Made by a program: the position numbers and the translations under genes. The notes beneath the pieces were generated by a model. It had not been told where the DNA came from. It saw nothing but the letters and a program-made list of their open reading frames with translations, and ran no database searches. From Steroidobacteraceae bacterium (lineage in GTDB: Bacteria; Pseudomonadota; Gammaproteobacteria; Steroidobacterales; Steroidobacteraceae): a DNA stretch of 13,540 nt. The DNA lies in contig JABEVI010000101.1 in the NCBI GenBank assembly GCA_013044085.1, positions 1-13,540 of the forward strand, written 5' to 3'. How positions within the stretch are numbered: position 1 is the stretch's first letter; each line of letters opens with the position of its first letter. This document shows, in pieces, positions 8,349 through 13,540 of this stretch.

Positions 8349-9643
8349 GCCCAGCCCTCCGCCGTGTCATGCCAGGGGCAACACCGCTCGCTGATGTGTT
8401 GTTCGAACTCGGCGCGAAAGAATTTTAGCCCGCTGCGTAGCGGCGCCATGGCTCCCGGTGCCAAGTCGCAGAACGTCCCGCCCGGGCCAAGCAACTCGGT
8501 GTGATGCGCCAGCAGGTCGAGATCCGCCGGTTCACCCTCGCCCGCCTCGATCGCGGCGAGGATGCGTTCCACCCAGGGCAGCCCGTCGCGGCACGGGGTG
8601 CACCAGCCGCACGATTCGCGTGCGAAGAACTGCTCGATGTTGTGCAGCATACCGACCGGGCAGCGCTTCTGGTCGAGCACCATGATGTTACCGGTGCCAA
8701 GCCAACTTCCCGCCTTGCCTACGGAGTCGAAATCCATCGCGACGTCGAAATTCTCCGGCATGATGAACGCGGTCGACGCGCCGCCTGGCATTGCAGCACG
8801 CCATTCATAGCCTTCGCGCATGCCGCCCGCGTGCTCTTCCAGGATCTCGATCAGCGGCGTGCCCACCGGCAGTTCCCATAGCCCTGGCCGCTTCACCCGC
8901 CCGCTCACGCCATAGAGCTTCGTGCCGCCCTCGGTCGCGCTGCGGCTCAACCCGAGAAACCAGTCCGCCCCCCGTTCGACGATCGATGGCACACAGCACA
9001 GCGTCTCGACATTATTCACCAAGCTCGGCCGCCCCCACAGGCCACTCGTGGTCGAGCGCGGTGGCCGAGAACGCGGCACCGCACGGTGTCCCTCCAGCGC
9101 CGAGAACAGCGCGCTCGCTTCGCCGCAAATATAGCGTCCACCGCTGCCGTGGACGTGGATGGTCAACGAGAAGCCCGAACCGAGAATGTCGTTCCCAAGG
9201 TAGCCGTGGGCTGCAGCCTCCGCGACCGCGCGGACCAGCCGCCGGATCGCGAGCACGTATTCCCCGCGCACAAAGATATAGGCGATCTCTGCCTGTGCCG
9301 CGAAGGCGCCGATGATCACGCCCTCGATCATCAGGTGCGGCGCGGCCTCGAGAAGCAGGCGGTCCTTGAAGCTACCAGGCTCCATCTCGTCAGCATTGAC
9401 GATCAGATATCGCCGCTGCGGCGCCGCCCCGCTCTTCGGCACACCCTCCCACTTGCGCCCGGTTGGAAAGCCGGCGCCGCCGCGGCCCCGCAGCTTGGCC
9501 CGTCCGACAGCCTCAATAATCGCCTCCGGCCCCATTGCGATCGCCTGACGCATCGCACGATATCCGCCAGCGCGTTCGTAGCCATCAATATCGAGCGGCT
9601 CGTGCCCGGGCTGGATGTATCGGGTGAGGGGCCTGTCCGTCAT
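8345..9643 (-). CDS. nuoF: NADH-quinone oxidoreductase subunit F, NADH- and FMN-binding
   Basis: Catalytic entry subunit: oxidises NADH, passes hydride to FMN and sends electrons to cluster N3. It has 432 residues (E. coli 445). Seen motifs are the NADH/FMN glycine-rich loop GRGGAGFPTGRKW (53-65), the FMN loop DEMEPGSFKDR (85-95), GSGGRYICGEASAL (166-179), and the N3 ligands Cys345, Cys348 and Cys351 in ESCGWCTPCRDGLPW with Cys392 in GGTFCDLAPGA. The start at 9643 shares an ATGA with the nuoE stop and gives the family-like N-terminus MTDRPLTRYI. A longer open frame to 9877 would add 78 arginine-rich residues lying inside nuoE and is not credible. The tail has an unusual adjacent cysteine pair (Cys421-Cys422) after the conserved core, of unknown meaning. 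Confidence 0.98.
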   Translation of the reverse strand: MTDRPLTRYIQPGHEPLDIDGYERAGGYRAMRQAIAMGPEAIIEAVGRAKLRGRGGAGFPTGRKWEGVPKSGAAPQRRYLIVNADEMEPGSFKDRLLLEAAPHLMIEGVIIGAFAAQAEIAYIFVRGEYVLAIRRLVRAVAEAAAHGYLGNDILGSGFSLTIHVHGSGGRYICGEASALFSALEGHRAVPRSRPPRSTTSGLWGRPSLVNNVETLCCVPSIVERGADWFLGLSRSATEGGTKLYGVSGRVKRPGLWELPVGTPLIEILEEHAGGMREGYEWRAAMPGGASTAFIMPENFDVAMDFDSVGKAGSWLGTGNIMVLDQKRCPVGMLHNIEQFFARESCGWCTPCRDGLPWVERILAAIEAGEGEPADLDLLAHHTELLGPGGTFCDLAPGAMAPLRSGLKFFRAEFEQHISERCCPWHDTAEGWA

Positions 9644-10146
9644 CGCCGCCACCCATGGTGGCCCAGAATCGCATCGAGCCGCGCCGCGTCGAGGTCGCCA
9701 TGTAAGTCGTCGTCGATCATCATCGCCGGCGCATGGTCGCAGCAACCGAGGCAGACGATTGGCAACAGCGTGAACAGCCCATCGGCCGTTGTCTGCCCGG
9801 GCTCGATGCCGAGGCGCTCGCGCAGTTGCAACCGCGCCGCCGTCCCCCCCATCATCCAACAGGCCACGCTGTCGCACAGCAGGATTACATGCCGCCCGAC
9901 CGGCCGACGGAAGATCAGATTGTAGAACGTGGCGACCCCGTCAAGTTCTGCCGGCGTCATTCCCAGCAATTCAGCCAACTCGGCGAGATGCCGGTCGGAA
10001 ACAAAGCCGAAGCGCTTTTGCACAAGCTTGAGCGCGTCAATGCCTGCCGCGCGTGGCGTCTCGCACTCACGCGTGACGGCGACGATCGCCTCGCGCAGCG
10101 CCGCATCGAGCGGCAGGTCCGTCAGGTTTTGCTCAACGGTCGACAT
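9640..10146 (-). CDS. nuoE: NADH-quinone oxidoreductase subunit E, [2Fe-2S] thioredoxin-like
   Basis: 24-kDa-type subunit that carries cluster N1a next to FMN in NuoF. It has 168 residues (E. coli 166). An N-terminal helical bundle (about 12-80, with FGFVSDRHLAELAELLGM and GVATFYNLIFRRPVGR) precedes a thioredoxin-like domain. The four ligands are Cys91 and Cys96 (LCDSVACWMMGG, C-x4-C) and Cys132 and Cys136 (VCLGCCDHAP, C-x3-C). Cys135, beside the last ligand, is extra, where E. coli has Asn. The ATG overlaps the 3' end of nuoCD by 14 bases and has only a weak ribosome site, suggesting coupling to nuoCD translation. The stop overlaps the nuoF start. Confidence 0.97.
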   Translation of the reverse strand: MSTVEQNLTDLPLDAALREAIVAVTRECETPRAAGIDALKLVQKRFGFVSDRHLAELAELLGMTPAELDGVATFYNLIFRRPVGRHVILLCDSVACWMMGGTAARLQLRERLGIEPGQTTADGLFTLLPIVCLGCCDHAPAMMIDDDLHGDLDAARLDAILGHHGWRR

Positions 10147-11911
10147 CGGCCATCACGAAATCAATACTGCCCAGGATCGCGATCAGGTCGGCGACATAGG
10201 CCCCCCGGCTGATGAGTGGAATCATTTGCAGATGTGGAAACGAAGGTGTGCGGATTCGCGTGCGATACGACATCGTTTCGCCATCGGCGATCAAGTAATA
10301 GCCGTTGATCCCCTTCGCTGCTTCGATATTCACCATCGCTTCACCCGGCGGTAGCACCGGCCCCCAGCTGACATTGAGGAAATGGGTGATCAGCGTTTCG
10401 ATGTCTTGCATCGTGCGTTCCCGTCGCGGCGGCGTCGCCAGGCGGTGATCTGAGCGGATCGGCCCCGGCGGCATGTTGTCGACGCACTGACGGATGATCC
10501 GCAGGCTTTGTCGCATCTCCTCGACATGCACGAGCACCCGGTCATAGCTATCACCATTGGTTGCCGTTGGAATCTCGAAATCGAGTTGGTCGTAGCCCGA
10601 ATAGGGCCGTTGCCGCCGATAGTCCCAGGCAAGCCCGCAGGCCCGCAGGCCCGGCCCGGTCACACCCCACTCCAAGGCCTCCTCCAGCGTGTAGGCACCA
10701 ACACCGACGGTGCGCGCCTTGAAGATGCGGTTGCGCATCACCAGCCGGTCATACTCGTCGAGCCGCTTCGGCTGATAGTCGAGATAGTCGCGAATCATCC
10801 GCTCCCATCCTTCGGGGAGGTCGGCAGCGACCCCGCCGATGCGGAACCAAGCCGGATGCATGCGAAACCCGCAGATCGCCTCGATGATCTGGAACACCCG
10901 CTCGCGATCCGAGAACATATAGAACACCGGCGAAAGCTGCCCGACATCCTGTGACATGGTGCCGTAGAACACGAGATGGCTCGCCAGCCGGAACAGTTCA
11001 GCGAGCATGATGCGGATCATCTGCGCGCGCGGAGGCACCTCAATGCCGGCCAGCTTTTCCACCGCCATTACATAGGGAAAGTTGTTCAGCACGCCGCCGA
11101 GATAGTCGATCCGGTCCGTGTATGGGATATAGGTGTGCCAGGATTGTCGCTCGCCCATCTTTTCGGCGCCGCGATGATGAAACCCGATCTCCGGCACCGC
11201 GTCGACGATCGCCTCGCCCTCCAGCTGGAGGATGATACGAAACACCCCGTGCACGCTCGGATGGTTCGGGCCAAGATTGAGAAACATGAAGTCAGAATTG
11301 TCGCTGTGCCGCTTCATTCCCCACGCCTCGGGGTTGAAGCGCAACGCTTCCTGCTCGGCGATCTCGCGCTCTTCAGTCAGGACATAGGCGCCCATCTCGG
11401 TCGCCCGCGCGACATGATCCTTGCGCAGCGGGTGGCCGGTCCAGGTCGGCGGTGTCAAAATCCGCCGCAAATGCGGATGCCCGGCGAAGCACACGCCAAA
11501 CATGTCCCACACCTCACGCTCGTACCAGTTCGCATTGGACCAGATATCAATCGCGCTCGGCAATTCCAGCGCCCCCTCCCGCAGCGGCACTTTGATGCGC
11601 ACATCCTCGTTCCGGTCGAGCGAGAGCAGATGATACACCACCGTGAAATCCGACGGCGGCAAGCCTTCCCGATGCTGGCGCAGCCGCTCGTCCATCGCAG
11701 TCAAGTCAAAGAGCATGTGAAACGTTCGCGCACCGCCGCGGCGCAGATGTGAAAGCACGTCATGCACGATCGCAGGTGACACCCAGAAGGTTGGAATACC
11801 GTCGGCGGTGGCCTGCTGGGTAATCGAGCCCGGCCCGAACCTCTGTTCGAGATCGCGCAAAACGAACGGGCCAATGTTTTTGTCCAGGATGCTGTCCGCT
11901 CGAGTCAGCAT
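10133..11911 (-). CDS. nuoCD: NADH-quinone oxidoreductase subunit C/D fusion
   Basis: Fusion of the 30-kDa (NuoC) and 49-kDa (NuoD) subunits, 592 residues (E. coli NuoCD about 600). The NuoC part covers about residues 1-170, with the signature WYEREVWDMFGVCFAGHPHL (129-148). A short charged linker (about 170-205) leads into NuoD, which starts near LNLGPNHPSVHG. NuoD forms the quinone pocket with NuoB: His217, His221 and Tyr270 (in PYTDRIDYLGG) match the quinone-site residues. The stretches HHRGAEKMGERQSWH, FRMHPAWFRIGG and the C-terminal LGSIDFVMADVDR are nearly E. coli-identical. The ATG at 11911 is chosen because AGGAG lies 7 bases upstream and the longer frame to 12001 would add 30 arginine-rich residues inside nuoB. 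No stop or frameshift separates C and D, so this is a true fusion. Confidence 0.98.
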   Translation of the reverse strand: MLTRADSILDKNIGPFVLRDLEQRFGPGSITQQATADGIPTFWVSPAIVHDVLSHLRRGGARTFHMLFDLTAMDERLRQHREGLPPSDFTVVYHLLSLDRNEDVRIKVPLREGALELPSAIDIWSNANWYEREVWDMFGVCFAGHPHLRRILTPPTWTGHPLRKDHVARATEMGAYVLTEEREIAEQEALRFNPEAWGMKRHSDNSDFMFLNLGPNHPSVHGVFRIILQLEGEAIVDAVPEIGFHHRGAEKMGERQSWHTYIPYTDRIDYLGGVLNNFPYVMAVEKLAGIEVPPRAQMIRIMLAELFRLASHLVFYGTMSQDVGQLSPVFYMFSDRERVFQIIEAICGFRMHPAWFRIGGVAADLPEGWERMIRDYLDYQPKRLDEYDRLVMRNRIFKARTVGVGAYTLEEALEWGVTGPGLRACGLAWDYRRQRPYSGYDQLDFEIPTATNGDSYDRVLVHVEEMRQSLRIIRQCVDNMPPGPIRSDHRLATPPRRERTMQDIETLITHFLNVSWGPVLPPGEAMVNIEAAKGINGYYLIADGETMSYRTRIRTPSFPHLQMIPLISRGAYVADLIAILGSIDFVMADVDR

Positions 11912-11921
11912 CCTGCTTCTC

Positions 11922-12644
11922 CTAGACCCCGTCCGGGGTGGCAAGGTCGCCGGTCGCCCGGCGCTCCTCGCGTTTGAGATCGCGGAAGCTCGGCCGATCA
12001 AATTTCTCCACCCCCTGGGGCCCGACCACCCAACTCAGGGGCCGCCGCTCGGTCCCGATCATGTTCTGCAACAGCATTAGCCCTTCGAGCAGCGCGTCCG
12101 GCCGCGGTGGGCATCCCGGCACGTACACATCGACAGGCAGAAAGCTGTCCGCCCCCTGCACTACAGCATAGACGTCGTACATCCCCCCCGAATTAGCGCA
12201 CGCTCCCATCGAGATTACCCAGCGCGGCTCAAGCATCTGGTCGTAGAGATACTTGATCACCGGCGCCATCTTCACGAACACGGTACCCGAAATAACGATC
12301 AGGTCAGCCTCGCGCGGCGTCGCCCGCAATACCTCCGAGCCGAACCGCGCGATGTCGAACTTGCTGGTGAATGCCGTCGCCATCTCGACATAACAGCACG
12401 ACAACCCGAAATTGAATGGCCAGACCGAGTATTTCCGGCCCCAAGCGACCATGTCCTCCAGCCGCGTGAGGGCTATGTTGCGCTTCATCGCATCGGTGAA
12501 ACTGCCACCCGCCCCTGGCCCTGCAAGCATCCCGCCCATCGGCGCCGCTTTGGCCCCGCCGCGCAGATAAGGGGCGGTTGTCGAGACGAGGCGGTCAGGA
12601 GCCGCCGTGCTGCCAGGAGTGGCCTTGCTCAGGGTGAACCGCAT
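11922..12644 (-). CDS. nuoB: NADH-quinone oxidoreductase subunit B, N2 cluster
   Basis: Holds N2, the last 4Fe-4S cluster, which reduces quinone. It has 240 residues (E. coli 220). The ligands are Cys83 and Cys84 (GLSCCYVEM), Cys149 (MGACANSGGMYD) and Cys178 (VPGCPPRPDA). Each is exactly 20 positions later than in E. coli, so the extra length is all in the N-terminal region. Residues about 16-50 form a glycine/alanine/proline-rich linker before the conserved MVAWGRKYSVWPFNFG. The ATG at 12644 follows the nuoA stop by 4 bases and gives MRFTL, resembling the E. coli MDYTL start. The longer open frame to 12707 would overlap nuoA by 59 bases and is rejected. The ribosome site is poor apart from a G-run about 10 bases upstream. 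Confidence 0.97.
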   Translation of the reverse strand: MRFTLSKATPGSTAAPDRLVSTTAPYLRGGAKAAPMGGMLAGPGAGGSFTDAMKRNIALTRLEDMVAWGRKYSVWPFNFGLSCCYVEMATAFTSKFDIARFGSEVLRATPREADLIVISGTVFVKMAPVIKYLYDQMLEPRWVISMGACANSGGMYDVYAVVQGADSFLPVDVYVPGCPPRPDALLEGLMLLQNMIGTERRPLSWVVGPQGVEKFDRPSFRDLKREERRATGDLATPDGV

Positions 12645-12648
12645 CGCT

Positions 12649-13047
12649 TCAGCGCCCCCCCGCTTGCACGCGCCGTCGCGGACGTGGCCCCCATTCAAGC
12701 GCGCCAACCCGCCAGAGATATGCCAACGCCGCCAGCAATGTGATAATGAATACCGCCATCACCGCGTAACCGCTCCATCCAGCCTGTCGCACCGCGCTCG
12801 CCCAGGCATACAGAAAAGCCGCCTCCAGGTCGAAAATCACGAAGAACATCGCAATGAGGTAGAACTGCACCGGCAACCGGAACCGCCCATAACCAACCGG
12901 CACGACACCGGATTCGAAGGGCTCGCGTGTTGCACGCAGCATGTGCTTCTGGCCAAGGAAATGCGACGCACCGATCATCCCGGCGACCAGAGCGATCACG
13001 ACAAGGGCGTAGACCAGTAATACCCAATAGTGGGCGTTCTCTCCCAA
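12649..13047 (-). CDS. nuoA: NADH-quinone oxidoreductase subunit A
   Basis: ND3-type three-helix membrane subunit and first gene of the operon, 132 residues (E. coli 147). Helices span about 8-29, 60-82 and 90-111. The functional loop EPFESGVVPVGYGRFRLPVQ (42-61) is followed by Asp73 and Glu75 in AMFFVIFDLEAAFLYAWA, the conserved acidic pair (D79/E81 in E. coli). The start is TTG at 13045-13047, with TGGAGG 6 bases before it. I see no in-frame ATG upstream as far as the -10 region, and the upstream ATG at 13060 is in another frame. The last codons contain a run of seven G on the coding strand, which is prone to sequencing or replication slippage but in frame here. Confidence 0.96.
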   Translation of the reverse strand: MGENAHYWVLLVYALVVIALVAGMIGASHFLGQKHMLRATREPFESGVVPVGYGRFRLPVQFYLIAMFFVIFDLEAAFLYAWASAVRQAGWSGYAVMAVFIITLLAALAYLWRVGALEWGPRPRRRVQAGGR

Positions 13048-13053
13048 GGCCAG

Positions 13054-13059
13054 CCTCCA
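13054..13059 (-). promoter_or_regulatory. Shine-Dalgarno for nuoA (TTG start)
   Basis: The coding strand reads TGGAGG, then six bases, then TTG at 13047. This is the best ribosome site in the upstream region. It supports initiation at TTG, because the ATG that partly overlaps it (13058-13060) is out of frame with NuoA. No other start codon in the nuoA frame has comparable support. Confidence 0.75.
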
Positions 13060-13089
13060 TCTCGATAGGTTCAGTCTGGAGTCGACACG

Positions 13090-13105
13090 TGCGGCGCTAG
13101 CCGCA
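13090..13105 (-). promoter_or_regulatory. Leader hairpin in the nuoA 5' untranslated region
   Basis: A perfect six-base inverted repeat, TGCGGC / GCCGCA, surrounds the four-base loop TAGC. It lies about 40 bases upstream of the nuoA start and, if the predicted promoter is right, within a leader of about 70 bases. It is GC-rich and should fold in RNA, but no U-run follows it, so it is not a standard intrinsic terminator. A role in mRNA stability or translation is possible but unproven. Confidence 0.45.
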
Positions 13106-13124
13106 AGATGATTATGTTCTTTAA

Positions 13125-13140
13125 CGATATGACACTATCG
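13125..13140. promoter_or_regulatory. Inverted repeat overlapping the nuoA -10 region (possible operator)
   Basis: The sequence is CGATA, six bases, TATCG: a perfect 5+5 dyad overlapping the proposed -10 box and part of the spacer. Its position would let a bound repressor block RNA polymerase. The arms are short and I cannot match it to a known regulator site, so chance remains possible. Confidence 0.35.
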
Positions 13141-13156
13141 AACGGTTGCATGTCAA
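13127..13156 (-). promoter_or_regulatory. Putative sigma70-type promoter of the nuo operon
   Basis: On the minus strand a full TTGACA -35 (13151-13156) is followed 18 bases later by TCATAT (13127-13132), a weak -10; shifting by one gives CATATC preceded by TGT, close to an extended -10. The box lies in the only long gap upstream of nuoA and in an AT-richer patch than its surroundings. The predicted transcript start is near 13120, giving a leader of about 70 bases. The -35 is convincing and the -10 is not, so the call is tentative. Confidence 0.5.
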
Positions 13157-13180
13157 GCAAGCTCGGCGCGCCTTGAGCAG

Positions 13181-13540
13181 CTAGCCCACATTTCGCGAGT
13201 GGTTTTCGGACGAGACGGTTGATGCCGTGATGCTGGCCGTCGAGGGTATCGATAACAGCGACGCGAGCGCGATCGGCGTGCTGCCGGGAATGGCAACTTG
13301 CGTTGTCTGTGCCGCTCGTGGCTCGCGCGAACTGGCTATGGGCGATGCCGATCCAGCACAGCGCGCAGAGCAGTCCATCAGCAGAACCGCCCGATCGGTC
13401 GCGCGCCGCAACAACGCGCCAGCATCCGAGGTAATCGCCCCGCCATCAAACCCGGCGAGACCAGTGCGGCCTCCAGCATCTCCAAGCTCGAACTTTTCGG
13501 CGCTGCACTCGCTTAGCATCGGGGGATTCGCCGGATTCAC
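13181..13540 (-). pseudogene. Truncated IS1380-family transposase remnant
   Basis: The minus-strand frame opens with GTG at the window edge (or ATG at 13519) and reads ECSAEKFELGD, then GFDGGAITSDAGALL and RRATDRAVLLMD. These are typical of the N-terminus of IS1380-family transposases, which are about 430-460 residues. After about residue 55-65 the family resemblance stops. The remaining ~55 residues are a serine/alanine/threonine-rich tail that looks like out-of-frame reading, ending in TAG at 13181. Most of the transposase, including the catalytic region, is missing, so the element is dead here. It points the same way as the nuo genes and ends 133 bases before nuoA. The break could be a deletion or replacement on the nuoA side. 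I recognise no clear terminal inverted repeat or target duplication in the visible part. The true start may lie beyond the window. Confidence 0.6.

Noticed and set aside
9644..9877. 78-residue N-terminal extension of NuoF (start at 9877)
   Set aside because: It is arginine/alanine-rich, lies wholly inside nuoE in another frame, has no family counterpart, and the ATG at 9643 fits both the ATGA overlap and the known NuoF N-terminus.
11912..12001. 30-residue N-terminal extension of NuoCD (start at 12001)
   Set aside because: It is an out-of-frame reading of the nuoB 3' end. A good AGGAG ribosome site serves the ATG at 11911.
12055..12661. Runs of seven G on the coding strand (nuoA 3' end, nuoB, and also nuoE near 9844-9850) as programmed slippage sites
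   Set aside because: All frames are intact through these runs and the proteins are conserved on both sides. Such runs are ordinary at this base composition.
12645..12707. 21-residue N-terminal extension of NuoB (start at 12707)
   Set aside because: It would overlap the nuoA coding sequence by 59 bases and is a shadow of the nuoA 3' end. The ATG at 12644 gives an E. coli-like MRFTL start.
144..12707. Many long plus-strand open frames opposite the nuo genes, for example 2216-2707, 2970-3707, 6652-7335, 9086-9925 and 10976-11752
   Set aside because: They are shadows expected opposite GC-rich coding DNA: low-complexity, rich in His/Gln/Arg or Ala/Ser/Pro, with no recognisable domain, while the minus strand carries fully conserved genes.
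13090..13105. The leader hairpin as an intrinsic terminator of the IS remnant
   Set aside because: No U-run follows the stem on the minus strand, and the stem is only six base pairs.
13185..13540. Plus-strand frame open from the TAG at 13182 to the window edge (first ATG 13230), reading fairly protein-like
   Set aside because: It is antisense to the recognisable IS1380 transposase N-terminus, has no ribosome site and matches no family I know. A longer contig would show whether the 13185-13370 part is a separate gene fragment.
1..13540. tRNA, rRNA, CRISPR array, phage or defence genes
   Set aside because: No cloverleaf, spaced direct-repeat array or recognisable defence or phage protein was seen. 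The window is filled by the nuo operon and one IS remnant.

Overview
The window is almost entirely one operon on the minus strand. It encodes the proton-pumping NADH:quinone oxidoreductase (respiratory complex I, NDH-1), read from about 13,050 down to position 1. In transcription order the genes are nuoA, nuoB, nuoCD (fused), nuoE, nuoF, nuoG, nuoH, nuoI, nuoJ, nuoK, nuoL and nuoM. The last gene leaves the window about 481 codons in, close to its expected end. nuoN would be expected next, outside the window. All core residues checked by eye are in place: the cysteines for clusters N1a, N1b, N2, N3, N4, N5, N6a, N6b and N7, the FMN and NADH loops, and the key acidic and lysine residues of the membrane subunits. 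The operon therefore looks complete and functional over the part seen.

The genes are packed tightly. ATGA start/stop overlaps join nuoE-F, F-G, G-H and L-M, nuoCD and nuoE overlap by 14 bases, and no gap exceeds 28 bases. I see no internal terminator or unrelated insert. Transcription probably starts in the 133-base gap upstream of nuoA (13048-13180). That gap holds a TTGACA box, a weak -10, an inverted repeat over the -10, a leader hairpin and a good Shine-Dalgarno in front of a TTG start codon.

Upstream of the gap (13181-13540, minus strand) lies the N-terminal piece of an IS1380-family transposase. It loses its family resemblance after about 55-65 residues and soon ends at a stop codon, so it is a decayed or deleted insertion sequence next to the operon.

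The organism is a GC-rich proteobacterium. The fused NuoCD, the retained N7 cluster and the close similarity to E. coli subunits place the enzyme in the E. coli/Pseudomonas type of complex I. IS1380 elements are common in Acetobacteraceae and other alphaproteobacteria, so an alphaproteobacterium with an E. coli-type complex I is my leaning, but the sequence alone does not settle alpha versus gamma. I found no previously undescribed system. The points most worth a second look are the promoter/IS junction upstream of nuoA and the operon's phylogenetic type.
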